From positions 31,617,005 to 31,681,004 of the forward strand of contig NC_053414.1 of assembly GCF_016859285.1 (NCBI RefSeq): a stretch of DNA of 64,000 bases, given 5' to 3'. Every line of letters starts with the position of its first letter. The stretch's first letter is position 1. The stretch is from Xiphias gladius (lineage: Eukaryota; Chordata; Actinopteri; Istiophoriformes; Xiphiidae). The notes beneath the pieces are model-generated. The model saw nothing but the letters and a program-made list of their open reading frames with translations, was not told the DNA's origin and did no database searches. Shown here in pieces: positions 48,130 to 59,878 of this stretch. Made by a program: the position numbers and the translations under genes.

Positions 48130-48604
48130 ATCTATATAAAACCTCTTACTTGAAAGCATACCCTAAAATTTAAATACTCCTTAAACTTAACCTTCATCTT
48201 AGCCCACTTTAAATTAGTGTTCAACTTATCCAGCAGCCTTTTGGTACATGCTGGCACCTGTATGTGTGGTAAGCGCTTCCCTGACTGAAGCATCTCTCCC
48301 TCTACCACGTACTTAAATGCTCTAATTATAACTTCCATTTTCATGATCAAAACTAACGGTGAAATTGTGCATCCTGCCATGATGCCATTTTCCAACTGCT
48401 GCCACACTGCAGTAAACTCTGTAGTTGTGAAACATATCTGGATGTCATGCAAAATATTCTCTTGAAATAGTCTAATGTCTCCCACAGGCTATGTGGAACA
48501 TAAATGAATACATTTGCTAAATCACATCCAAGTCTCTTTCCTTCTTTGCTGATTGAATTTGATGCCAGATCACGCTTGTGTACTCCAAGCATCCAGAAAA
48601 ACAT
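48130..48604 (-). mobile_element. Reverse-transcriptase fragment, minus strand (II, different family)
   Basis: Two overlapping minus-strand frames read GCDLANVFIYVPHSLWETLD then YFKRIF, and QLENGIMAGCTISPLVLIMK then MEVIIRAF..ACTKRLLDKLNTNLKWAKMK. The order LDLANAF-VPH-..-MAGCTISPL-..-EVI is a reverse-transcriptase palm (D-block and GCxxSP block) of a family distinct from the neighbour at 46030-47850. A frameshift separates the pieces. Confidence 0.7.
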
Positions 48605-48846
48605 GGTATTGCAGCTTTCTGCATGGAGGTGTTGATAAGCTTATTCCTTTCGACTAATCATCCAATCTCTCAAAAACAAATGAAGATAAATTTTCCTTGA
48701 AAGCAGTTTAGTGTTTATACATATCTTAGGAAAACTACTAATTTTCATGCCATATCCTTCAAAAGGTGACACCCCCAAATTTAGTAATATTACTGTGATT
48801 ATCTGTTTATGTCAGGTAAAAAAAAACAGTCCACCACACCTATCTG

Positions 48847-49202
48847 GTTAAAGGAACAGTTTGATATTTTGGGAAATACTCTTATTCACTTTTTATACGA
48901 GAGTTATCTGTCTCTTATGTTAGCTACAGCCAGGAGATGGTTGGCATAGCATGACGACTGGAAGCAAGTGGAAACAGCTAGCTCTCTCTAAAAGTAGAAA
49001 ACACCTACCAGTACCTCCAAATATCATTAATGAACATCTTTTATCTTGTTTGTTTAATCCATGCACAAACAGATTTTTTTTTTAACTTTAGCTATTTTCA
49101 TACTTAATGAGCAGATACGAGAGTGGTATCAAGCTTTTCGTCTAACTCATGGCAAGAGAGCAAGTTAGAGTATTTACCAAATTGTCAAACTGTTCCTCTA
49201 AG
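48847..49202. repeat. MITE with terminal inverted repeats
   Basis: The left end TTAAAGGAACAGTTTGATAT and the right end AAATTGTCAAACTGTTCCTCTAA are inverted copies over about 20 bases. The interior has CTAGCTCTCTC and a CATTAATGAACATCTTTTATCTTGTTTGTTTAATCC core. The element is ~355 bp and non-coding, and is a very common fish type. A TTA or TAA duplication may flank it. Confidence 0.8.
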
Positions 49203-50735
49203 TTTTGCTTTGTTTTTTGGGGGTAATGGGCTGAGATGTTCATAAATGTTGCTGTTTACTGACATGAAGTTCATGCAGTTTTCAAACACTTATCTTTAGA
49301 GATTTGCCTGAGAATATATCCAGTGGCTGAATAAAGTTAAATATTTAATTTCATTCTCTTTTCAGAGAGATAATCTAAATTTGACTCAAGGATGGCAGCC
49401 ATACCTGCTATTCAACCTAACTTATTCCTGGAGTAATGCAGAGGTAAAATTTGTATGACCACAGATGAGAAATGTTCTTGTTCTGTTTGAGGGTGCAAAA
49501 TTAGTTTTTAGGTTGAGTTACATTTCTCCAATCCACGCTGTAAAATAACCTACCATGTGCAAGAAACATCTTGACATATCACTGTTTATTTAGATTACTT
49601 GCTATGAACCACCAGTATATCATTTCTCAACTGCTAATAAAGTTTTGCTGTTCATATTTTCTTAAAGTAACATTCTTATGTTTCTAGAAATATGCTCGAT
49701 TATTTGCTTAATTTGAGATATCAGATATGTCTATTTCATCCCTCTGTATCCAGGATGTGATTAGCCTAGTTTAGCACAGAGACTGGAAGCAGGGAGCTCA
49801 AAACTTAATTAAGATATTCTCCCAAATGTTCGACCATTCCATCCAAGTGCAACCACAACCATTTTCACTGCTGCAGTTTGTTGTTCAGTGGTTGATCTGT
49901 TATAAAGCATCATAGACAATCATCTTTATTTTGTAGTATTTGTACAGGAACTTTTTTTGTAACTTTAAAGGGTCAATTCACCATTTTTTCACTGACATCT
50001 AATGGTATCTCCATGCAGATGTTTTATATCTGTCTCCAAGGTTTCTCAGCCTCCACCTCAACTGACACACAAGGGAGTAATTTCAAAGTAAAACAGGAAA
50101 TAGGAGTCCAAAGAGTAACTCAGAGGGCTGAAAGGCAAAGTGTCACGGCTCCGGCTGTAACTTCCAAGTTTTCCCTGATTAAAAATATGACAAGATACCA
50201 ACAAATATGGTGTCCTGTAAACTTGCATTTTCTTGAACTCAAAAGACTAAGAAATGTTACAAGATTGTGGGAATAATGAGAAAAGTATTTTATTTTTTAT
50301 TTGTAAATACTAATCTAACTCTACTGCTAGAAATGACAGGACTTTAGTATCAGAGTGATAGTGTTTATGGGACAAAAAGAATGCAGTTTGTAAGCTTCGG
50401 TTCATATGAAAATAGTCTAGTGTGCATGCTCATATACACGTGTGCTCTGTATGTTTTGTTTACTTGTAATGTTATGAGGTTGTTGATATTTTGGGGCAAT
50501 CGCACATTTACAGAAACTCTGATTTATTAACATTATCCCTGCTAGATAATTAACTACATTACAACCACAACAGTCTCTATGGCAGAGTGTCATCACTGCG
50601 TCTGCTTTGATGTGTAAAATTTAATTGTGGGAGTTGTTCCAACAATAAGGAAACATGTTATCTCTAAACAGTAACTGAATGGATGTAATCAGAGAGCAGG
50701 TTACAACAGCACATAGCACAGTACACATATAACAT
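49203..50735. other. Intergenic sequence, no gene seen
   Basis: AT-rich. One segment at about 49967-50075 (TTAAAGGGTCAATTCACCATTTTTTCACTGACATCTAATGG) resembles the end of a second MITE type. No exons were seen. Confidence 0.4.
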
Positions 50736-50739
50736 AAAG

Positions 50740-53560
50740 ATGTGTAGCAATAATGAGACTAATAATGAAACTAATAATTATAATAATAGGGTGAATAATA
50801 GTAATAATAAAACTAAATATAATAATAGATGATAATATTTGAAGCAGTGGGTGTTGAGCAGGATCATGGGGGCAGTAGGTGGTTTGCAGTCATAGATCCA
50901 GACTCTCTAGCACCAGGGTCAGAAATACCTGCAGAAAGCAATAGGAAGAGAGATGAGAGAGACGGGAAAGCACAAAACTACTGGAGAGAGAAGAAGTCTA
51001 GTTAGTAACGAGCATTGATGCCATATGAATCTGTGCAGATGGAGAGGAAGAGGAGGAGAGAGGGGCTTGGTGCATCATGGGAAGTCACCTGGCAGTCTAG
51101 GCCTATAGCAGCATAACTAGGGGATGGTTCAAGACGAGTCTGAGCCAGCCCTAACTGTAAGCTTTATCAAAAAGGAAGGTTTTAAGCCTACTTTTAATTG
51201 TGGAGAGTGGTCTGCCTCCCTGACCAAAACTGGTACTATGAGCTCTTTCAGATAACACAGGAGAAATGTGATCTCTTTTCCTAGTTCCTGCCAGTACTCA
51301 CGCTGCAGCATTCTGGATCAGCTGGAGAGTATTTAATGATTTGTTGGGACAGCCTGATAATAAGGAGTTGCAATAATCCAGCCTACTAATTTTTCTGCAT
51401 CTTTTTGAGAATGAAATGATAAGTCAGTGCCGGTTAAGGGCAGGAGGAGATGAATTTTGTCTCTAATAGTTAGAATTTTATCGTTAAAGAAGCTCATGAA
51501 ATCGACAGTACTGAGAGCTATAGGAATACATTGATCAGTAGAGCTATGACTCTCTGTAAGCCTGGCTACAATGTTGAAAAGAAACCTAGGGTTGTTTTTA
51601 TTTTCCCCTATCAGAGATGAGTAATAGGGTGCTCTGGTATTACAGAGGGATTTTCCTATATGTTTTAAGACTATCATGTCTGGCTAAGTGGGATTCTTCC
51701 AGTTTGGTAGAACGCCATATCCTTTCAGGTTTTCGCGTAGTTTGCTTTAATATATGGGTTTGGGATTTGTACTATGGAGCTAACCTTCTTTGTTTTATTA
51801 TCTTCTTTTTTAGAGGGGCAATAGAGTTGAGTGTCATTCTCATTGAGCCTGCAGCACTATCAACAAGATGGTCAATTTGGGAGGGACTAAAGTTAGCATA
51901 GGAGTCCTCTGTTATATTGTAACATGGTAGTGAATTAAGTGCTGATGGAATCAGTTCCATAAATTTAGCTACAGTACTATCAGATAGAAATCTAGTAAAG
52001 ACATTTTTGCCTAATAGTGTGTAGTCCAGTAACAGGAATTCAAAAGTTATTAAATAATGGTCCGATAAAAGAGGATTCTGTGGTAAGACTATTCAATGTT
52101 CCATTTTGATGCCATAAGTCAGAACGAGGTTCAGGGTGTGGTTAAAACAGTGAGTGGGTTTATTTACACCCTGAGCGAAGCCAATTGAGTCTAACAATGA
52201 GATAAACGCAGTTTTAAGGCAATCATTATCAGCATCCATATGAATATTGAAATCATCCACTGTAACTAGTTTATCTTTACTAAGGACTAAACTTGATAAA
52301 AACTCTGAGAATTCAGATAAAAATTCATAGTATGGGCCAGGAGCGTGGTACACTATAATGAATAGAACAGGCTTTAAAGTTTTCCATGATGGATGTGTAA
52401 GACTAAGAGCCGGGCTTTTGAATTAGTTAAAATGGAGTTTAGGTTTAGGGTCCATTATTAGGCTTGAGTTGAAAATGGCTGCAACTCCACCTCCTCGACT
52501 GGTGCCTCGAGGAATGGGAGTATTAATATGATTGGGGGAGTGGATTCATTTAGGCAAACATGTTAACATGACACAGCCAGGTTTCAGTGAGACTAAATAT
52601 ATCAATATAATAATCTGAAATTAGATCATTTACTAATATGGCTTTGGATTGGAGCGATCTAATGTTTAAGAGTCCACATTTAATTCTCCTATTTTGTTGT
52701 ACTTCTGCAGTGGTGGTCTTAATTTTTATTAGATTTCTGTGTACAACTCCTCTTCTGTTTATTTATGAGTTAATTAATTTAGGTGGTCGGGGGGCAGACA
52801 CAGTCTCTATGGGAGTTTGGGTGGGTGACTGCTGCTGGATGTACAGAGAAGCATGTAAGACTGCAACTCTGCCTCCTGCTCTCAACTCGGGATTATCATG
52901 GTTTTGGTCTACTAATAAACTCAGTCAGATTTTTAGATGTAAGAGCTGCTCCATCCACAGTGGGAAGTATGCCGTCTCTCCTGATCAGACCAGGTCTTCC
53001 CCAAAAAGTCTGCAAGTTATCCACAAAACCCACAGCGTTTTCTGGACACCACCTCGACAGCCAGCAGTTGCATGATGACATACGGCTAAACATGTCATCG
53101 CTGGTCAGATTAGGCAGGGCCCCAGAGAAAACTACGGAGTCCAACATTGTCTTTGCAAATGTACACACTGACTCAACATTAATTTTTGTAACCTCCGATT
53201 GGCCTAATTGGGCATTGTTACCGCCGACGTGAATAACGGTCTCACTATATTTACGTTTATCCTTTGTCAGCAGTTTTAAATAGGATTCGCCCGCTTTGGC
53301 CCCAGGAATACATTTGACTATGGTAGCCGATGTTGCTAACTTCACATTTCTGAAGATAGAGCTGCCAATAACCAGAGTTGGTTTCTCAGCCGGTGTGTCG
53401 CTGAGTGGGGATTATCTGTTTGAAACATGAACTGGTTGGTGGTGAAACATGGGATTCTGCTTAGGGCTACACTTCTTGGTGAGAGTGGGAGCTACGCTGG
53501 GTCGGTTTACACCGGCTACTGGGGGATGGCTAACTACAGTAGCTGATCATTTGGTTTGGT
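50740..53560 (-). mobile_element. L2-like LINE, minus strand, with esterase ORF and deleted RT
   Basis: Read right to left. An SGNH-esterase-like domain (52896-53400) contains [33 protein letters not shown] and [20 protein letters not shown]. The endonuclease C-terminal part (52093-52353) carries YHAPGPYYEFLSEFSEFLSS, VDDFNIHMD and NKPTHCFNHTLNLVLTYGIK. The endonuclease-RT linker (51333-51960) carries APYYSSLIGENKNNPRFLFN. After ..[17 protein letters not shown] (about 51375-51430) the reading jumps to the C-terminal region. Compared with 57410-59875 about 1.1 kb encoding the reverse-transcriptase core is missing. The element ends with the shared 3' region (..GTGTTGAGCAGG.. complement). In the esterase, GDSx is GSSI, HVGTND is HVGGNN and the DGxHP His is replaced by Leu. 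It is dead. Confidence 0.85.
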
Positions 53561-54060
53561 TTCATATACACAAGGAGTTCTAAAAAGACAAACTAAAGCC
53601 ATGAAAAATACCTTAAGTATCTTTTCAAATTGACAGAATAGCATTACAGCCCTCCCTGAAATTTTCACCATCATTGAAAGTGGTGGCTTTCATGCATAAA
53701 ATCCAGTAATCAACCTTAATGACTCGCCATCAGGTAATTTATAATCCCATTACAAATAACTTACTTAAATCATTAACTTTCTTCTTATTATTTTTTGTAA
53801 ACCACATGTCTCAGTGAGAGCTGTCAGAACTGCCTCGCTGGAGGAAAACATAATTAACATTAGTGTCGTGTCACTTTATCGTAACAGTCAGAACTGTATC
53901 AGTCATGTCAGTGTTACTGATATCACTATTTCCTTACTGACCTTGTGGAGAAGTTATAGTTTTATATAAGGAAACAAAGGAACACAAACACACTCACGTT
54001 GAGATCAAAGTGCATTCATTCACGTGCTTCCCTGTACTCTACCTGTGGTTCATGAGTGTA

Positions 54061-54066
54061 TATAAA
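54061..54066 (+). promoter_or_regulatory. TATA box of the C-type lectin-like gene
   Basis: GTATATAAAGAGCAGAG lies about 30 bases before the likely transcription start near 54090 and before a short non-coding first exon ending at the donor GACAG|GTAAGA (54142|54143). The spacing is right for a core TATA promoter, which suggests strong, inducible or tissue-restricted expression. Confidence 0.8.
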
Positions 54067-54272
54067 GAGCAGAGCAACCTCCTCATCAGCACAGCAGCAT
54101 CAGCTGATACCTGAACAGCCTCACCTCAAATTTACCTGACAGGTAAGACTCCCTCAGTCTCATTCCATAGTAGTAAATTTGATTTTCTGCTCTTTAACTG
54201 TTTTGACTGTCTCTGACTCCCACCAGACGTTAATTAACTCCATCATCCTGCATACTCCTCATCATCTTCATC

Positions 54273-55908
54273 ATGAAGGCCTTCCTGGTCCTCTCAGTTT
54301 TGCTCACTGATGTTCTTGCTATCACGGCTGCTGCAGGTCAGATTAACTTTTCAAATAATTTCAAGCCTTAAGTAACGGCTGTGCAGCTCCCTGTGTAAAA
54401 TACAGTTTCTTAATTGATTTTACTGAGGAAAAAGAGGTTTGTTGTTATTATGTGGACCCAGAGCCGGTGTCACCACCATGTAGCCATTTATAAAGCACTT
54501 GATTATTTTTGCTCACAACTGCTGGACCATGAGGTTGAAAAGTAAAATGATGGATTAATCTAGCTATGTACGTCTATTTCTGTCTGCGCTGCTGACAAAC
54601 ATCCCTGTAGAAGGTTCAGATATATTCTCCAAAAACCAGACCAAGACAAACTGCTTGACTATGTATCACTGTGTTTTTTGGCACAGATTAAAACTTTGTA
54701 ACATTTTCTGTCATTAAGATAACTAATATAGAGGATTGTTTAGCTTTGGTAGAGATTCTCTGAGTGTTTTCCTACGGATCACCTGAGGGTCAAAACATAC
54801 TGGCATAGTTATCAGAGTGAAATAATAAACTGTGTGCACAGATTGTTACACTGAATGCGGTGTTTAGGGGAAATGTTGAAGTATATGCATCTTGAATTCA
54901 GAATAAAAGCTTTGATTTATAATTGCTTAAAATCATGTTTTTGAGTAATGCAATGCAGCATTTGATTCTCATACTGAGTAGTAGGTGGAAAAACAGTGAA
55001 AATACTTTAATACTCCATATGCTTTACAAATACCTCCACCCCCCACGTTTATAATCTATTTGATTAACCAATTATTAGTATGGATTTCCATGTCAGTAAT
55101 TAATTTTCTACCATATGACCCCTGGGGGCCCCATACTTTTTTTGTTTTAATTTGTTATTAAGTAAATACATGAAATCAGAGACAGATGACATTTAGTAGC
55201 CCCTCCCTGTCGTTTTATTTTGAGATGGAGCTGTTGAAGCTGCACCACAGGGGCTGCAGGAGGACAACCAGGGTAACACAGAAAACTGTGACACAGAAAT
55301 ACCACTTACATTTTATGCTGTAAATAAAACATGAACTTTTTGAACAAACTGCAGCACATCAGACTGTAAATGAGCTCCTGTTTTCTGTTTTCATTTCAGT
55401 GGTAGAAAATGAAGTTACAATGTTTGTTCCTGAAGGTAAAAAGCTGAAAGGATGATTCACTACATCCTGCGTCATATTATTGTAAGATTATGGTGATAAT
55501 GTGACTTTTTTTCTTTTTTTAGAGGAAGGGTCTGAAATGTTTTCTCCTGGAAAGACAGCTTCATCACCTGAAGGTTTATTGGGTTTATATGAAACATTAA
55601 ACATTGACTCTGTCCATTAAATCAAATGAAGTCAAATCAGTCTCTTTTCTGCTCCACTCTCTCCTCTTTAGGTCGCTTCTTCACTTGTCCCTCTGGTTGG
55701 GTCAGATACAGGAATAGTTGCTATCTGTATGTGAGCTCTAGCAGATCCTGGAGCAGTGCTGCAGTAATTGAAATTCTTTACTCAAAGATACACTTGCAAT
55801 CAATTAAAATTTATTTCTCTATTGTTCATCTGACAAATTGACCTTCTCCGTCCTCCATCATTGTACATTTTATTACATTAACATAACATCTGTATGTTTG
55901 TGTGTGTT

Positions 55909-55996
<88 letters not shown>

Positions 55997-56607
55997 TCCT
56001 TCAGGCCCACTGCACCAGTCTGGGAGCCTCCTTGGCTTCAGTCCATAACGTGTTTGATTATAGTTTCCTGCAGGAGCTGACTAGGAGGTCAGGAAGCTCT
56101 GTTGCCTGGATTGGAGGATTCTACTTCCAGGTTATTAGACCTTCACATATTTATCCATCAAATTGCCCATATCATGTGATCCAACATCCTAGTTAGGCTA
56201 CACAAAAAGAAATGTCTAATAAAAGTCTGCTGCTTGTGACACGTCATGTGTTTTATGTCCAGGGCTGGAGGTGGGTGGACCAGAGCTCCTTCAGCTACAA
56301 CTATTGGAGCTCACAGAATACTGTCAGCCGCTACCAGTGCATCCATCTTAATGCCAGGGGTGAGACGGAGCATTTCCATCTGTAACATCAATTCTTTACT
56401 TGAATTCAGCTAGCTTCCTACATGCTGTAACAATTACATTTTTAAAGGTTTCATTAATCCTAGAATGGTTATAATCACGTATCAGGCTTGTCTATCTAAA
56501 CACAATAAACAAACATTTTCCCATTTCCTCTTGCAGCGGGCTGGTCCAATAATAACTGCAGTAATGGATGGTCGTCCATTTGTATGAAGAGAACTGATAC
56601 CTGCTAA
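54273..56607 (+). CDS. Secreted C-type lectin-like protein (fish ladderlectin/nattectin type)
   Basis: Eight coding exons: 54273-54336, 55225-55272, 55400-55435, 55523-55573, 55672-55763, 56005-56130, 56263-56359 and 56537-56607. All have AG/GT borders and compatible phases and together encode 194 aa. The start ATG opens the signal peptide MKAFLVLSVLLTDVLAITAA. Three small exons make an acidic linker (DGAVEAAPQGLQEDNQ, VVENEVTMFVPE, EEGSEMFSPGKTASSPE). The C-type lectin-like domain starts GRFFTCPSGWVRYRNSCYLY. It has six canonical Cys (TCPSGW, NSCY, AHC, YQC, NNC, SIC), plus a C-terminal Cys, and the WIGG motif. The Ca/sugar-binding EPN or QPD triplet is absent: the long-loop region is shortened to YWSSQNTVSRYQC, and WND is WSN. 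Ca-dependent sugar binding is therefore doubtful. Related fish proteins are innate-immune or antifreeze lectins. The two introns around exon 6 show odd features: a (TG)40 tract sits ~10 nt before exon 7. A non-coding leader exon ends at 54142. Confidence 0.92.
55915..55995 (+). repeat. (TG)n microsatellite next to a splice acceptor
   Basis: About 40 uninterrupted TG units end 10 bases before exon 7 of the lectin gene. Only TCTCCTTCAG separates them from the exon. Open frames over it code Cys-Val repeats and are artefacts. Confidence 0.95.
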
Positions 56608-56948
56608 ATGTGACAGCAGGCAGAGCTGTGTGTACTGATCTGACTCATAATCTTTAGAATGTGATGGAGGACATTTGGAGTGTTAGCATACAAAACCTTG
56701 CTTTGATTTTAGGAAAAAGAATATGACAATCCTATCACAGGAGTTTGCTGATTTAGTGCTGTGTTTCATCAGTGACAGACTTTTTTATGCTGTACATGTG
56801 AAAGAAAATGCTTCTTCTTTCTTGCTGCTACAAAATCAGATTGTAAAGAGGCCAAAGACTTCGCTCAGGTGTTTTATTTTTATTTTTTACTTTGGAATAC
56901 ATGTTTGCAGAGGTAAAATGTTTATCAGAAATTAAAATTCATGAAATC

Positions 56949-56954
56949 AATAAA
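56949..56954 (+). terminator. Poly(A) signal of the lectin gene
   Basis: AATAAA about 340 bases after the stop, followed by A-rich and T-rich runs and CATACAGTGTTATGTG. It gives a compact 3'UTR. Confidence 0.65.
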
Positions 56955-57409
56955 AAAAATTTTTTTTGACATACAGTGTTATGTGAAAACGTGTTACTTT
57001 CACCTTTAAGCAGCATTGGCATGCTTTCTTTATTCAACTCTTATGGATATGTGGACATTTATAACATCCTTTTGTAGTTCTTCTGTCTTAGCAGAGACAC
57101 TTGTAAGTTTGTCAAAGACTCAGTCTTCAGATATCTGTAGGTTAGGCATTACATGCAAGATCAGATACTCTGTTTCCTAGTAAGCCTACCACTGAAAGCC
57201 ACTGATACTTTACTTGCTTTTCACACACTGAAAAAAGGGGCTGTTTGCACCCTGTATGAAAATATATAAAGATTTGAGCCATCCCTCTTGAGTGTTGTTA
57301 ACTCTACTTGGGAACACGACCTTGGTATATCTTTCACCACTGGGGATCACTATCCTTAGTATATTTGGCTTCCATGTGTGCACAACACTATTTACCATGT
57401 TACAATACA

Positions 57410-59749
57410 ACAGAGGACTCCTAATGCTAACTTGAGTCCCTCCCAAATTGACCATCTTGTCGATAGTGCTGCAAGCTCAATGAGAATGACACTCGATTCT
57501 ATTGCCCCTCTAAAAAAAGAAGATAATAAAACAAAGGAGGTTAGCTCCATGGTTTAACTCTCAAACCCGCATAATAAAGCAAACTACGCGAAAACTTGAA
57601 AGGATATGGCGTTCTACCAAACTGGAAGAATCTCACTTAGCCTGGATTGATAGTCTTAAAACTTATAGGAAGGCCCTCCGTAATGCCAGAGCACCCTATT
57701 ACTCATCTCTGATAGAGGAAATTAAAAACAACCCTGGGTTTCTTTTCAGCACTGTAGCCAAGCTGACAGAGAGTCATAGCTCTATTGATCCATGTATTCC
57801 TATAGCACTCAGTACTGTCGATTTCATGAGCTTCTTTAACGATAAAATTCCAACTATTAGAGACAAAATTCAGCACCTCCTGCCCTCAACAGGTGCCGAT
57901 TTATCTTCAAACCCAAGAACTAAGATTCAGCTGTAAAACCGGATTTATACCTAGTTTTTCTTCCATTGAACTTTGCAAACTAACTTCAGCAATGTCTTCA
58001 TCTAAACCACCAACATGTCTCTTAGACCCCATCCCAAGTAGGCCGCATAAGGAAGTTTTACCCTTAGTAAGCACTTTTTTGCTTGATATAATCAATCTGT
58101 CATTATTAACAGGCTATGTACCACAGTCCTTTAAAACAGCTGTAATTAAACCTCTTCTTAAAAAGCCTACTCTTGATCCAGATGTTTAACTAACCCTTAT
58201 CTAATCTTTCCTTTCTCTCTAAGATCCATGAGAAAGCTGTCACCAACCAGTTGTGTGACTTTTTTACATAATAATAGTTTATTTGAGGATTTTCAGTCAG
58301 CATCACAGCACAGAGACAACACTGGTGAAAGTTAAAAATGACCTTCTTACTGCATCGGACAAAGGACTTGTCTCTGTACTTGTCTTGTTAGACCTTAGTG
58401 CTGCATTTGATACTATTGACCATCATATCCTATTACAGAGACTGGAGCATTTAATTGGCTTTAAAGGAACTGCTCTAAGATGGTTTAGGTCCTGTTTATC
58501 AGATCGATCTCAGTTTGTGCATGTTAACGATAAATTCTCCATATACACAAAAGTTAGTCACGGCGTTCCACAAGGTTCTCTGCTTGGACCAATTCTGTTC
58601 ACCTTATCTATGTTTCCTTTCAGCAATATTATTAGGAAACACTCCAGAACTTCCATTGCTATGCTCATGATAGCCAATTTTATTTGTCAATGAAGCCTGC
58701 GGAAACCAATCAGTTAGCTAAACTTCAAGCTTGCCTTAAGGACATAAAGAGCTGGATAACCAGCAACTCTCTTCTGTTACACTCAGACAAAACTGAAGTA
58801 ATTGTACTTGGCCCCCAACACCCCAGAAACACATTATCCAATGATATACTTACTCTAGACGGCATTGCCCTGGTCTCCAGCACCACCGTCAGGAATCTCT
58901 GAGTTCTCTTTGATCAGGATATCTCTTTTAATTCTCACATAAAACAAACTTCATGGACTGCCTTTTTTCACCTACTAACATTGCAAAAATCAGGCACATT
59001 CGTTCTCAAAATGATGCAGAAAAACTAGTACATGCTATTGTTACTTTTAGGCTGGATTATTGCAACTCCTTATTATCAGGCTGTCCCAACAAATCTTTAA
59101 ATACTCTCCAGCTAATCCAGAATTCTGCAGTGCGATTACTGCTAGGAACTAGGAAAGAGATCATATTTCTCCTGTGTTAGCTCCTCTGCATTGGCACCCT
59201 GTAAAATCCAGAATAGAATTTAAAATCCTCCTCCTCACCTATAAAGCCCTTAATGGTAAGGCAACATCATATCTGAAAGAGCTCATAATACCAGTTTTGG
59301 TCAGGGAGGCAGACACACTCTCCACATTTAATAGTAGGCTTAAAACCTTCCTTTTTGACAAAGCTTACTGTTAGGTTTGGCTCAGGCTTGTCTTGAACCA
59401 TCCCCTAATTATGCTGCTATTGCCTAGACTGCCGGGGGACTTCCCATGATGCACCGAGCTCCTCTCTCCTCCTCTTCCTGTTGCTCTCTGCAGGTATTTC
59501 TGCCCCTGGTGCTGCAGAGTCTGGATCAGTGACTGCCCCCCCCTACTGCCCCAATTATCATGCTCAACACCCACTGCTTCAATTATTATGAATTTCATTA
59601 TCATTAATATATTTAGTCATATTAGTATTATCACTAGACCTATTATTCTAAATTTTTGTTTTATTAGTCTCTTTATTATTATAGATCTTTATGTAGTACC
59701 TGTATTGTGCTATGCTCTCTTTCTTTCCTCCTGCCCCCCGTCTCTCCTG

Positions 59750-59794
<45 letters not shown>

Positions 59795-59878
59795 TGCTCT
59801 CTCCCTCGCTCTCTATCACCCCCTTTAGCCGGGTTCTGTTCAAGGTTTCATAAATAAAATGGAATTGAAATTGTCCAA
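57410..59878 (+). mobile_element. L2-like LINE, plus strand, 5'-truncated with RT
   Basis: The element starts abruptly (..CTCCCAAATTGACCATCTTG..) where the family's endonuclease-RT linker begins. It then reads, with frameshifts: ARAPYYSSLIEEIKNNPGFL; PPTCLLDPIPSRPHKEVLPL; VPQSFKTAVIKPLLKKPTLD; LVLLDLSAAFDTIDHHILLQ (RT palm D-block); VSHGVPQGSLLGPILFTLSM (VPQGS block). The DD box is damaged (AMLMIANFIC where YADD is expected). SWITSNSLLLHSDKTEVIVL and [20 protein letters not shown] follow. The 3' region contains a (TC)n run and ends GTTTCATAAATAAAATGGAATTGAAATTG, the L2-type tail. Several frames are open for 60-140 codons but the enzyme is not continuous. It has the same family as, and opposite orientation to, 50740-53560. 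Confidence 0.88.
59752..59795 (+). repeat. (TC)n microsatellite inside the LINE 3' region
   Basis: About 20 TC units with one TG interruption, in the 3' untranslated part of the plus-strand L2-like element. Confidence 0.9.

Noticed and set aside
55838..56196. Frames with Cys-Val repeats
   Set aside because: Translation of the (TG)n microsatellite running into lectin exon 7 in the wrong frame.
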